From positions 1,426,001 through 1,490,000 of the forward strand of contig NZ_CP046703.1 of NCBI RefSeq assembly GCF_009873495.1: 64,000 nt of DNA, read 5' to 3'. The DNA comes from Nostoc sp. ATCC 53789. Its GTDB lineage: Bacteria > Cyanobacteriota > Cyanobacteriia > Cyanobacteriales > Nostocaceae. Under the pieces are notes generated by a model. It searched no databases, had not been told where the DNA came from, and saw only the letters and a program-made list of their open reading frames with translations. Numbering within the stretch: position 1 is the stretch's first letter; every line of letters begins with the position of its first letter. The position numbers and the translations under genes were made by a program. Shown here piece after piece: positions 1-8,346 of this stretch.

Positions 1-39
1 CCTTTGTCATTTGTGAGGGCAAAGGACTAATAATCAATG

Positions 40-67
40 CCCAATTCCCAATTCCCAATTCCCAATT
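40..67. repeat. CCCAATT heptamer tandem repeat
   Basis: Four uninterrupted copies of the heptamer CCCAATT lie just downstream of ssb. Short tandem heptamers of this kind are common between genes in Nostoc-type genomes. No coding function is seen. Confidence 0.85.
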
Positions 68-76
68 TTCAATTAA

Positions 77-436
77 TTAAAAATGTTCTGAAGACATATC
101 TCCACCGCCCTCTCCATCGCGCTTAGAGCCTAATAATTCTAGTTGGTCTACTCTAATAATTGGTGTAGAACGGTTTGCTCCTGTTTGGCGATCGCTCCAT
201 GTGTCAAACTTTAAGGAACCTTTGATGCCAATTAAGCTGCCTTTACGCACATAATTACCTGCGACTTCAGCCGTTTTATCCCATAATTCCAGAGTGAACC
301 AGTCAGGTTCGTCGCTGTTGCGCGATCGCCTTTTTACCGCTAATGTCAATCTACACTTAACACTACCAGACTCAAAATATTTTATATCTGGGTCGCCGCC
401 TACACGGCCAACAAGGGTGACAATATTGATACTCAT
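77..436 (-). CDS. ssb: Single-stranded DNA-binding protein
   Basis: A 119-residue OB-fold protein that coats single-stranded DNA during replication, recombination and repair. The start MSINIVTLVGRVGGDPDIKY is the typical SSB first strand, followed by the LTLAV and WFTLELWDKTAEVAGNYVRKG blocks seen across bacterial SSBs. The C-terminus (MSSEHF) is short and lacks the usual acidic DDDIPF-type tip that recruits partner proteins, as in the short SSB paralogues of cyanobacteria. It is transcribed away from mreB, with about 330 bp of shared upstream DNA. The family call is firm; whether this is the main replicative SSB or a paralogue cannot be decided here. Confidence 0.9.
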   Translation of the reverse strand: MSINIVTLVGRVGGDPDIKYFESGSVKCRLTLAVKRRSRNSDEPDWFTLELWDKTAEVAGNYVRKGSLIGIKGSLKFDTWSDRQTGANRSTPIIRVDQLELLGSKRDGEGGGDMSSEHF

Positions 437-763
437 AGGTTTTACCTTTCAGTACAGGTGTACTTGTTAATTCCGACTTTTATCATAGCGAATTGTGAAA
501 CACTTGAAAATAATGTGTTAAACAGTTAACAATATAGTGGAATTGAAAAATTATACATAACTACTTGGAGAAACACATAAAAGTATACGGATATACTAAG
601 CAAACCAGAGAATATCAAAAAACAAGGGCCTGAGACATAGTAAATATTCCTGGGAATCATATAAAAATATAGTTTAGTTTGCTGAACTCAGGATACAAAG
701 ATAATCGAATCCACTCTTACCGTTGTAGTCAAGAAGTATCGCACATAGGGGGCTTAGAGAAGC
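437..763. promoter_or_regulatory. Divergent ssb/mreB intergenic region
   Basis: This 327-bp AT-rich stretch separates the divergent ssb and mreB genes and must hold both promoters. A purine-rich stretch (AGGGGG, about 747-752) precedes the GTG start of mreB and can serve as its ribosome binding site. I see no small gene or clear operator. Confidence 0.5.
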
Positions 764-1807
764 GTGGGTATTTTTAGGAACTTTCGCACATCATGGGATA
801 TGGGTATCGACCTCGGTACTGCTAACACCCTGGTTTATGTATCTGGGAAAGGTATTGTACTGCAAGAGCCTTCTGTAGTTGCTATCGATGTCAACGAAAA
901 GGTAGCACTAGCAGTAGGAGAAGAAGCCAAAAAAATGCTCGGCCGCACACCTGGAAATGTGATTGCCCTCCGCCCCTTGCGCGATGGTGTAATCGCTGAT
1001 TTCGATATAGCCGAGCTAATGCTGAAAAGCTTTATTCAGCGTGTAAATGAAGGCAAATCTCTAATTTTACCCCGAATTGTCATTGGTATTCCCAGTGGGG
1101 TCACGGGTGTAGAAAGACGGGCTGTGATGGATGCGGCTCACCAAGCAGGAGCAAGAAAAGTTTATTTAATCGATGAACCTGTAGCTGCCGCCATTGGTGC
1201 AGGACTGCCTGTTGCCGAACCTACTGGCAACATGATTATCGATATTGGTGGTGGTACAACCGAAGTCGCGGTGCTAAGTCTTCAGGGCACGGTAATCAGC
1301 GAATCAGTACGCATTGCTGGGGATGAACTAACTGATTCAATCATTCAGTATATTAAAAAAGTTCATAACTTAGTCATTGGTGAACGAACTGCTGAAGACA
1401 TCAAAATTCGGCTTGGTTCTGCGTATCCTACCCATGATGATAATGATGCCATGATGGAAATCCGAGGCTTACACCTGCTTTCTGGTCTACCGCGAACTGT
1501 AACCATCAAAGGTCCAGAAATCCGTGAAAGTATGTTGGAACCACTATCAGTAATTATAGAAGCTGTGAAGCGGACACTGGAACGTACACCTCCAGAACTA
1601 GCAGCAGACATTATTGACAGAGGGATTATGTTAGCTGGGGGTGGTGCTTTGCTCAAAGGCATAGATACCTTAATTAGTCATGAAACGGGGATTGTTACCC
1701 ACATCGCCGCCGACCCTCTGTGTTGTGTTGTGCTGGGAACCGGTCGGGTGTTAGAAAACTTCAAACAGTTAGAACGGGTTGTTACCGAAAGCTCTCGCAA
1801 TATGTAG
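764..1807 (+). CDS. mreB: Rod shape-determining protein MreB
   Basis: A bacterial actin that polymerises with ATP under the cytoplasmic membrane and directs lateral peptidoglycan synthesis. The 347-residue length is normal. The phosphate-1 loop is at residues 16-22 (DLGTANT), phosphate-2 near residue 160 (DIGGGTTEVAVLS), and the adenosine motif LAGGGALLKGID near residue 290. The start codon is GTG at 764 behind a GGGGG-rich ribosome binding site; the protein reads MGIFRNFRTSWDMGIDLG. It heads the mreB-mreC-mreD cluster. The 99-bp gap to mreC holds a strong hairpin that may set the ratio of MreB to MreC and MreD. Confidence 0.97.
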   Translation: MGIFRNFRTSWDMGIDLGTANTLVYVSGKGIVLQEPSVVAIDVNEKVALAVGEEAKKMLGRTPGNVIALRPLRDGVIADFDIAELMLKSFIQRVNEGKSLILPRIVIGIPSGVTGVERRAVMDAAHQAGARKVYLIDEPVAAAIGAGLPVAEPTGNMIIDIGGGTTEVAVLSLQGTVISESVRIAGDELTDSIIQYIKKVHNLVIGERTAEDIKIRLGSAYPTHDDNDAMMEIRGLHLLSGLPRTVTIKGPEIRESMLEPLSVIIEAVKRTLERTPPELAADIIDRGIMLAGGGALLKGIDTLISHETGIVTHIAADPLCCVVLGTGRVLENFKQLERVVTESSRNM

Positions 1808-1838
1808 CAAAAAAATATCATACTTGAGTTCTATTTGA

Positions 1839-1878
1839 GTTCTATTTGGGTTCTATATAAATAGAATCCAAATAGAAC
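1839..1878. terminator. Hairpin between mreB and mreC
   Basis: The arms GTTCTATTTGGGTTCTAT and ATAGAATCCAAATAGAAC pair almost perfectly around an ATAA loop. They follow a near-threefold direct repeat of GAGTTCTATTT that starts near 1825. There is no long T-run after it, so an attenuator or an mRNA-stability element is more likely than a full terminator. Confidence 0.6.
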
Positions 1879-1906
1879 TTAATTGTATAAGTAGATAAAG
1901 GTATAT

Positions 1907-2716
1907 ATGGTTACAATACGGCGCTGGTGGGATCGTAAAGGCTTACAAATTGGGTTGTTAGCTCTAGTAGTTGGTAGTGCTTGGGTATTGCGACAAACTC
2001 AAGGTGAATTGGTGCTTGAGACATACCAGGCACTTACCCGTCCATTAGAGATTTTGCAGTCAGGGCCAACTCCAGAAGAACGTATCAGAGATGCCCGGAT
2101 ATTAGAATTGCAAACCCGTATAGTAGATTTGGAAAGTCAAAAGACAAAGCTACAAGATTTATTAGGCTATGTGGAAAAAGAGCCACTGGCATCACGGCCA
2201 ATTCCAGCCAGGGTAATAGGACGTAGTGCTGACCAGTGGTGGCAACAAGTTACTCTGAATCGCGGCGCGAATGTAGGCATTCAGGAAGGCTTTGTAGTCA
2301 AGGCCGATGGCGGATTAGTCGGTTTGGTGGAGAGTGTAACTCCCAATACTAGCCGCGTGTTGTTAATCAGTGACCTCAAGAGTCAAGTTGGTGTATCAGT
2401 TAGCCGCACAGCAGCTAAAGGCGTTTTGCGAGGAGATTCTTCTGCCGAAGCTGTGCTGGAGTTTTATGAAAAAGTCCCAAATGTCAAAATAGGAGATTTA
2501 GTTTCCACATCTACCTATAGTCAGAAATTTCCATCTGGCTTGGCAGTAGGACGAATTAAGTCACTGGATTTAAAGAAACTTCCCGCATCAGTAGCGAAAA
2601 TTGAGCTTTTTCCGCCAATCCGCTCTCTTGATTGGGTAGCAGTTTATCCAAAGCCAGAAAACCAAGAGCCGGAAAACGAAAAGTCGGCAAATCAACTGCC
2701 GCAAAAGTCTAAGTAA
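1907..2716 (+). CDS. mreC: Rod shape-determining protein MreC
   Basis: A bitopic membrane protein that links cytoplasmic MreB filaments to periplasmic cell-wall enzymes. Of 269 residues, the first dozen are basic, a single membrane segment spans roughly residues 12-29 (QIGLLALVVGSAWVL), a coiled coil follows (about 55-95), and then the periplasmic beta domain with VTLNRGANVGIQEGFVV and GLVGLVESVTPNTSRVLLI, both typical of MreC. The tail beyond residue 250 is a low-complexity stretch rich in Glu, Asn and Lys. The ATG at 1907 is a good start. The gene lies between mreB and mreD on the same strand. Confidence 0.95.
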   Translation: MVTIRRWWDRKGLQIGLLALVVGSAWVLRQTQGELVLETYQALTRPLEILQSGPTPEERIRDARILELQTRIVDLESQKTKLQDLLGYVEKEPLASRPIPARVIGRSADQWWQQVTLNRGANVGIQEGFVVKADGGLVGLVESVTPNTSRVLLISDLKSQVGVSVSRTAAKGVLRGDSSAEAVLEFYEKVPNVKIGDLVSTSTYSQKFPSGLAVGRIKSLDLKKLPASVAKIELFPPIRSLDWVAVYPKPENQEPENEKSANQLPQKSK

Positions 2717-2742
2717 ATTCTCCCTTGAAAATCCATAGAAAA

Positions 2743-3360
2743 ATGAAGATTCCTGCATTTGGTATTAGCAGGCAGAAAAAGCCAAAATCGTCAGAGCGAA
2801 AATCGAAATTCCGAATCCAGCCACTTTCTCGTTGGCATCCCGGTGTACGGCAGTTGTTTAGTTGGATAGTGACTGCTATTTCTGTACTGTTATGTTTACT
2901 ATTATTACCAACCCGCCTGCCAGGTATGGAATTATTGGGAATTGGCCCTAACTGGCTATTAATTTGGGTGGTAACTTGGAGTGTGAAGCGTACAGTATTT
3001 GCCGGAGCCTTGGCAGGTATAGTTCTGGGGCTACTTCAAGATTCCATGACAGCACCTAATCCTAGTCATGCCATCAGTTTAGGAATTGTAGGAATTTTAA
3101 CTGGTCTGCTCCAGAAACAGCGTTTTATTGAAGAAGACTTTATTTCGATTGCTGTAATTGTCTTTGTGATGGCAGTTTTGGCAGAAACTATCTTTGGGTT
3201 GCAATTAACTTTGATAGGAAATGAGCGCAAAGTAACAGATATTTGGACATATTACCAGCGTGTCGCCCTCGCCTCTGCCATTCTTAGTAGTCTGTGGGCA
3301 CCCGTGGTCTATTATCCCCTCAATCGTTGGTGGCAACGATTGAAATTGTTGGAGCAATAG
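2743..3360 (+). CDS. mreD: Rod shape-determining protein MreD
   Basis: An integral membrane partner of MreC in the elongation complex. After a basic N-terminal tail of about 40 residues come roughly five hydrophobic segments, including WIVTAISVLLCLLLLPT and AIAVIVFVMAVLAETIFG-like stretches, which is the MreD pattern. The reading frame extends up to a TTG at 2725, nine bases after the mreC stop; the ATG at 2743 is preferred here but neither start has a strong ribosome binding site. Assignment rests mainly on position behind mreC, membrane profile and length, since MreD sequences diverge fast. Confidence 0.88.
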   Translation: MKIPAFGISRQKKPKSSERKSKFRIQPLSRWHPGVRQLFSWIVTAISVLLCLLLLPTRLPGMELLGIGPNWLLIWVVTWSVKRTVFAGALAGIVLGLLQDSMTAPNPSHAISLGIVGILTGLLQKQRFIEEDFISIAVIVFVMAVLAETIFGLQLTLIGNERKVTDIWTYYQRVALASAILSSLWAPVVYYPLNRWWQRLKLLEQ

Positions 3361-3385
3361 TCAGTCAAGGGAGTTAGAATAGAAT

Positions 3386-3463
3386 TTACGCAAAACCACA
3401 CGCGGTAGAGGCAATTCATGATATTACCCCTACCGCGTGTGGTTTTGGCTATTATTTGCGTAA
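3386..3463. repeat. Small palindromic element (possible MITE or terminator)
   Basis: A perfect 17-bp inverted repeat (AAAACCACACGCGGTAG at 3392-3408, its complement at 3430-3446) is nested within outer arms TTACGCAAA (3386-3394) and TTTGCGTAA (3455-3463). It lies just after mreD. Ends with TTACGCAA are common on miniature elements of Nostoc genomes; this one could also stop mreBCD transcription. Confidence 0.6.
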
Positions 3464-3743
3464 GTCTTGCAAATCTTTAATTATTTAAGCCGATTTACTT
3501 AGGTTATGATTGCCAGAAAAGAAAATTCTCCTCTGTAACCTGAATCTTGATGAAATTTGGGCAACTTCTGGCAATATGGATTCAAGCTACATTAAATCAA
3601 ACAACACCGTATCATTGTAGTTAGTAGCATTTATGTTTGATACTTTCTTTTTTGCCTTACAAGAATATCAGGTAAGTCATGTCCTGATTTTCTGACGGCA
3701 GAATATGGAAGCTTTCACTGAATAACCTAGTTGGAGAACGCTA

Positions 3744-3833
3744 ATGTCGAAGGAAAGAAAAAGTAATAAAGAAGTTAAAAAACCTAAAAAAGATCCCAAG
3801 GACAAAAAGGATAAAAACGACCCAAACAAATAG
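3744..3833 (+). CDS. 29-residue lysine/aspartate-rich micropeptide
   Basis: A short frame starting MSKERKSNKEVKKPKKDPKD and ending DPNK before TAG. The ATG has a good ribosome binding site (GGAG at 3732-3735, eight bases upstream). About 12 of 29 residues are Lys, with several Asp and no hydrophobic core, so the product would be disordered and basic. I do not recognise the family. The frame is short enough to arise by chance, but the ribosome site and extreme composition make translation plausible. Confidence 0.45.
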   Translation: MSKERKSNKEVKKPKKDPKDKKDKNDPNK

Positions 3834-4055
3834 AACGATTTAGACCAAGGGCATTTCTAAGGTTTTTTATATTTTTTGGCAGAAAAACCACAGGTTTCGA
3901 GCTAGACGAGGTTTATACCTATTCTTTGTGAAACTTTACAGAATCAAACTAGTGAGGCAAGGGGCAAAATCCCCTTGTTCGCAAGCAACCTTAGATGTAA
4001 TCAGTATTAGGAGTTAAAAATTTTGAATTAATAACTCTTAACTCCTCACTACCCA

Positions 4056-4253
4056 CTACTGACTATTAACAGCTTCAGTCACTTTTGCCCTTACTGATAT
4101 CTCCTGCTTGTGTTTTCCTTCGGCAGATGAAGAAAAACTTTTAGGAACAGTCTTTGTACCCGTTCGCTTTGCCAGTGCTAATAACAGGTAGACTGTGAAC
4201 AAATATCCAGACGCTAAAATAAAAATCATCATAGGTATACTTCCGTAAATCAT
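4056..4253 (-). CDS. Small single-span membrane protein, unknown
   Basis: A 65-residue frame with one clear membrane segment near the N-terminus (MIFILASGYLFTVYLLLALA, about residues 9-28), followed by a basic, Ser/Lys-rich soluble tail. The positive-inside rule suggests the tail faces the cytoplasm. No known family is recognised. It stands alone between mreD and the solanesyl diphosphate synthase on the opposite strand. The ribosome binding site is weak; the membrane segment is the main reason to accept it. Confidence 0.5.
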   Translation of the reverse strand: MIYGSIPMMIFILASGYLFTVYLLLALAKRTGTKTVPKSFSSSAEGKHKQEISVRAKVTEAVNSQ

Positions 4254-5199
4254 TGTTCTACTAGCACCCTTTCAAACGAATATAAAATTCCATAAAATTA
4301 GTAGAACCTCAGCCAACCAAGTACATTCTTGATTGCTGTAGCTTCCTATGGTAAAATTACCTATAGAGATAAAATTCTCTACGGACAAAGAATTTATTGT
4401 CTAATGAGACTTTTTGCAGACCATAGATCCACACCAGTTAGATTGCTAAACGGCAATCTAAAACTACGATTCTCAGCGGTCTACTCGATCTGCGTTATTT
4501 TTACTCACACTGCTGTGAAAAGAGCAATGCTTGCGCTCAACGTGCGCTGAAGACGTGTAGCGGCTTCCCATAGGGATATAGCATAGCTCCAAGCCAGGAG
4601 TTTTGCATATCGTAGGAAAAATCAAAGGGATTATTCCCTTAATCTAGGCTACGACTAATTATTTTAGACTCACATCACCGAGCCAGTAAAATCACTTAGT
4701 AAGTGAATCACTTTGGGGTGTGAACATCTTAAAAATTTAAAATTCCTATATTTTAGCGTAACACAACGACCCTGAATTTGAAGCCCATTCCACTGCTAAA
4801 TTTCAAATTTTTTGAATAGCTACACTTCAGTTCTGAAGAAATTTAGTTTTATCCATTGGCAACTCAATTTAAATTATATCCATTTTGTCAATAAGTAATA
4901 TTGCTTGAATTTTGCTTTGATCTGTGGCGGTAAATGTGTACTTGCAAACTACTTAATACAATTAAAGCTGGCATTTGTCTCCGTGTACTGAGAAGTCATG
5001 TTTTAAGTTAGTTTAAGATATTATTATCTCAAAAATTAAGCACAATTACTTATTGACAAAAGTAGAGCAACCTTAATTATCACCGATAGACTCATGAAAA
5101 TGGGATTGTCTTATGAAAACTTTGCGCTGGCACAGGGTTATCTTAAAATGAGTGTAGGATATGTAAACTTTCGTAACCTAAGTCAGAGTCCGCCCATCC
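4254..5199. other. Long intergenic region, no gene seen
   Basis: About 945 bp of AT-rich DNA upstream of the solanesyl diphosphate synthase gene. A 73-codon frame at 4329-4550 has no family resemblance and is not accepted. The stretch near 4540-4600 (cgctgaagacgtgtagcggc) looks like degenerate repetitive DNA. Promoter elements for the downstream gene must lie near 5100-5190, but none is clear. Confidence 0.4.
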
Positions 5200-6171
5200 A
5201 TGACCCCAGCCACCTCCCTGTTTACCCCTGTGGAAGCAGACCTGCGACTACTAGCAGATAACCTAAAACAGCTAGTTGGAAATCGCCACCCCATTTTGTT
5301 TGCAGCAGCCGAACATTTATTCGGAGCTGGGGGAAAGCGTATCAGACCAGCAATTGTCCTGCTAATATCGCGGGCAACAATGTTAGAGCAAGATATTACA
5401 CCGCGTCATCGCCGCCTAGCTGAGATTACAGAAATGATTCACACAGCAAGCTTGGTACATGACGATGTGGTAGATGAATCAGACGTGCGGCGAGGCGTTC
5501 CTACCGTTCATAGTTTGTTCGGTAATCGCATTGCCATATTAGCAGGAGATTTTCTTTTTGCCCAATCGTCCTGGTATTTAGCAAACTTGGACAATTTGGA
5601 GGTTGTGAAACTCCTCTCAGAAGTCATTATGGATCTGGCTACTGGGGAAATCCAGCAGGGACTAAATCGTTTTGATGCTGGTATCTCTATTGAAACTTAC
5701 CTCCAGAAGAGTTATTACAAAACAGCTTCGTTAATCGCCAACAGTTCTAAAGCTGCTGGGTTACTTAGTGAAGTCTCGCGGGAAACTGTTGAGCATCTGT
5801 ATAACTACGGTCGTCATTTTGGTATAGCATTTCAAATCGTTGACGACATTCTAGATTTCACCAGTACGACAGATACCTTGGGTAAACCAGTGGGGTCTGA
5901 TCTCAAAAGTGGTAATCTGACTGCGCCCGTTTTATTTGCTTTAGCGGAAAAATCATCCTTGGAAGTGCTAATTGACCGAGAGTTTGCTCAAGATGGAGAT
6001 TTAGAGCAAGCACTAGCACTAATTCAAGATAGTCAAGGCATAAACCAGGCACGGGAGTTAGCTGCTCACCATGCTAAGTTAGCAATTGAACATCTTGCAG
6101 TTCTCCCACCCTCAGAATCTCACCAGGCATTAATTAACATAGCTGAGTACACACTGAGTCGCCTCTATTAA
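5200..6171 (+). CDS. sds: Solanesyl (polyprenyl) diphosphate synthase
   Basis: A trans-isoprenyl diphosphate synthase that lengthens an allylic diphosphate with isopentenyl diphosphate to make the C45 side chain of plastoquinone. Both aspartate-rich Mg2+ motifs are present: LVHDDVVDESD with the first Asp at residue 88, and FQIVDDILDFT with Asp 215. GAGGKRIRPAIVLL near residue 45 is the substrate-binding FARM-side motif region. Length 323 is normal for the cyanobacterial solanesyl enzyme. The exact chain length cannot be read with certainty; the solanesyl call follows the usual cyanobacterial role. Stands as a single gene followed by a strong bidirectional terminator. Confidence 0.93.
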   Translation: MTPATSLFTPVEADLRLLADNLKQLVGNRHPILFAAAEHLFGAGGKRIRPAIVLLISRATMLEQDITPRHRRLAEITEMIHTASLVHDDVVDESDVRRGVPTVHSLFGNRIAILAGDFLFAQSSWYLANLDNLEVVKLLSEVIMDLATGEIQQGLNRFDAGISIETYLQKSYYKTASLIANSSKAAGLLSEVSRETVEHLYNYGRHFGIAFQIVDDILDFTSTTDTLGKPVGSDLKSGNLTAPVLFALAEKSSLEVLIDREFAQDGDLEQALALIQDSQGINQARELAAHHAKLAIEHLAVLPPSESHQALINIAEYTLSRLY

Positions 6172-6412
6172 CTCAGTTATTAGTTATTAGGTACAAAATG
6201 GGGTTTTAGATGCCAAGTTAAACCTACCAGATGTTCTAAGGTGGGGAAATTTGGCTCAGTTGTCAGCTAACTTTTGAAAAATGTTCACTGATAACTGTTT
6301 GTTCACCAATTTTAGATTAGGCCTATCGCCTGGTTCTTTAAAGAACTAAAAGGGTCGTAATTGGCATTAATTTCTTTTCATCAAAAACTTTTTCAAACAA
6401 ATTTGAGATTTA

Positions 6413-6460
6413 AAATTTGGGATGTGGGATTGTATCTAAAAAATCCCACATCCCAAATTT
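6413..6460. terminator. Bidirectional terminator hairpin
   Basis: An 18-bp perfect inverted repeat (AAATTTGGGATGTGGGAT at 6413-6430; complement at 6443-6460) with AT-rich ends lies between two convergent genes. It should stop transcription from both sides. Confidence 0.8.
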
Positions 6461-6462
6461 TT

Positions 6463-6936
6463 CTATGCAATATCAGGGGGTATCTGTTTAGGCGATCGCT
6501 GCTCCCGCAACCTTTGTTGCATGAGTTTCTCTAGATCAGTTCGCCGAATTTCGACGGTATGAGTGGTCTTACCCGGCGTTTCCAAAAAAAGGATACTATC
6601 TACGGGTTCCAATGCCACCAATTGGAACAAAATATGGGTGACAGGAACAATTTTAGCTAGCATTTGAGGGTCAAGCCCAGCAGGGGAAATTAGAGAGACA
6701 TCCTGTATGGTAGGGAAAGCGTAAATAACTCGCTTTTCCAATCCTGGATTAGCACGATTGCTCAAAGTAGTTAAAACCCAGCTTCCCTCCGAATTTTGGA
6801 GAATATAGTACTGGGAATGACGTAATTTTTGAGCGATCGCTCTAAGGGCAGGAGCAATTGCTGCAATCAGATTTGGTGTTATACCATCGCGGGGTGCATT
6901 GTCAATCAGCAATTGAATTTGTGCTTCTAAATCCAT
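6463..6936 (-). CDS. Conserved cyanobacterial protein, unknown function
   Basis: A soluble protein of about 157 residues starting MDLEAQIQLLIDNAPRDGIT; the frame is open up to 6975 (MLLPLPRSR...) but the extra residues look like chance. The body has alternating hydrophobic strands (LQNSEGSWVLTTLSNR, RVIYAFPTIQDVSLI, ILFQLVALEPVDSILFLETP), so a mixed alpha/beta fold is likely. The basic C-terminus (LMQQRLREQRSPKQ) may be flexible. I recognise it only as a hypothetical family often found beside hetZ in heterocyst formers, from memory. It is transcribed divergently from hetZ with about 200 bp between starts. Confidence 0.7.
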   Translation of the reverse strand: MDLEAQIQLLIDNAPRDGITPNLIAAIAPALRAIAQKLRHSQYYILQNSEGSWVLTTLSNRANPGLEKRVIYAFPTIQDVSLISPAGLDPQMLAKIVPVTHILFQLVALEPVDSILFLETPGKTTHTVEIRRTDLEKLMQQRLREQRSPKQIPPDIA

Positions 6937-7140
6937 AATGACTTGTATACGGCTCCTGGGTAATGGCAATAACATCTATCAAAGTGTGAACAATCCCATC
7001 CAAGTTGGGAATAATAAAATCAGCCATATCCTGAATGTAGGATTGGTCTGCGTTTAGCTTATACGTAAAACCAAAAAAGCCAATACCCACAGTCGTACAG
7101 GTTGTATTTAAATACTTAAGGTCTTTTGAAAACTGAGACT

Positions 7141-8346
7141 ATGAATTCAGCCGCAACCGCAACAATTCCATCTGCAAATATTCTGGGAGAAAATTCTAAA
7201 GGCGTGGAGGTGATCTTTCAACTCCTATCCAAGGAGTTTCAACAATCGACCAAAGCTTCGGAACAGAATTGCCATGATGTAGCAAGACGTATTACCACCG
7301 AAGTATATCGGATTTGCCACGAGAGCAAACGTATTCAAGCTTCTGGAACTGTAGAAAGCTCGGCGATGACCCTGGCTCGGCATCGGCTACAACAGTGTCT
7401 CAGGTACTATCAGTTGGGTTCAAATCGGGGCAGGGTAGAATTACACAGTACTCTGAGTGCAATTATTTATCGATACATTAATCCGCCTCAGAAGCAATTG
7501 AGTTATCAAGGGCGACTGACTATAATCGAAGATTTTTTACAAAGTTTTTATCTGGAAGCATTAAACGCTTTCCGGCGAGAAAATCAACTTGGTGCTACTT
7601 ATCGCCCTCAGACGCTTCTAGAATTGTCTGAGTATATGGCATTTACCGAGCGCTACGGCAAACGACGCATTCCCTTACCAGGCCGTCAGCAGCAGCTAAT
7701 TATCTTGCGGGCACAAACTTTTTCTCAACAGCAGCCCCCAGAAACCAGTGTAGATATAGAACAAGCCGCAGAAGGTAGCAATAACGAAGGCGATGGTTCT
7801 TGGGAAGAACCAGCAGTGCATCAATTGCGCTCCACAATGGCAACGCAAGCCGAACCCGAACCTGAAGAAGATACCTTGCGTTCGGTTGTGGTTACAGAAT
7901 TAATGAATTATCTCGAACAACGACAACAATCTGACTGTGCTGATTACTTTTCCCTCCGCCTCCAGGATCTCTCAGCACAAGAAATAGAGTCGATTTTAGG
8001 TTTAACCCCTCGTCAGAGAGATTACTTACAGCAGCGCTTCAAGTATCATTTAATTCGGTTTGCGTTATTACACCGTTGGGAATTAGTTCACGAGTGGCTG
8101 GAAGCTTCTTTGCACACCAATTTGGGCTTAACTCCCCAGCAATGGCAAGTATATACAGCACAGCTGGACAATAAGCAACGGTCTTTATTAGAGTTGAAGC
8201 AACAAGGACAAGCCGATGAAAAAATCGCCAAAACTTTAGGGCTGTCAATGGCACAACTTCAAAAGCGATGGTTTAAGATTCTTGAGCAAGCTTGGGAAAT
8301 TCGTAACTCATTAGTGTCCGGATCAGGTGCATCTACTCATGAATAG
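7141..8346 (+). CDS. hetZ: Heterocyst differentiation protein HetZ
   Basis: HetZ is an early regulator of heterocyst differentiation in filamentous cyanobacteria, acting near HetR and needed for pattern formation. The product read from the ATG at 7141 is 401 residues; a TTG at 7126 would add five. Visible blocks are the N-terminal conserved region with HDVARRITTEVYRICHESKR, the central helical part with YQGRLTIIEDFLQSFYLEAL and LLELSEYMAFTERYGKRRIP, and a C-terminal stretch with helix-turn-helix-like spacing (KQQGQADEKIAKTLGLSMAQ). A variable acidic linker separates the two halves (about 195-255). It overlaps patU by eight bases, so the two are surely cotranscribed. No canonical HetR palindrome was recognised upstream. 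Confidence 0.92.
   Translation: MNSAATATIPSANILGENSKGVEVIFQLLSKEFQQSTKASEQNCHDVARRITTEVYRICHESKRIQASGTVESSAMTLARHRLQQCLRYYQLGSNRGRVELHSTLSAIIYRYINPPQKQLSYQGRLTIIEDFLQSFYLEALNAFRRENQLGATYRPQTLLELSEYMAFTERYGKRRIPLPGRQQQLIILRAQTFSQQQPPETSVDIEQAAEGSNNEGDGSWEEPAVHQLRSTMATQAEPEPEEDTLRSVVVTELMNYLEQRQQSDCADYFSLRLQDLSAQEIESILGLTPRQRDYLQQRFKYHLIRFALLHRWELVHEWLEASLHTNLGLTPQQWQVYTAQLDNKQRSLLELKQQGQADEKIAKTLGLSMAQLQKRWFKILEQAWEIRNSLVSGSGASTHE

Noticed and set aside
4329..4550. 73-codon open frame on the + strand upstream of the solanesyl diphosphate synthase gene
   Set aside because: No ribosome site, no family resemblance and a sequence that partly overlaps degenerate repeat DNA.
6902..7090. 62-codon frame on the - strand overlapping the 5' end of the gene at 6463
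   Set aside because: Different frame from the neighbouring gene, no recognised protein family and no ribosome site; it might be an old frame-shifted piece but this cannot be supported.
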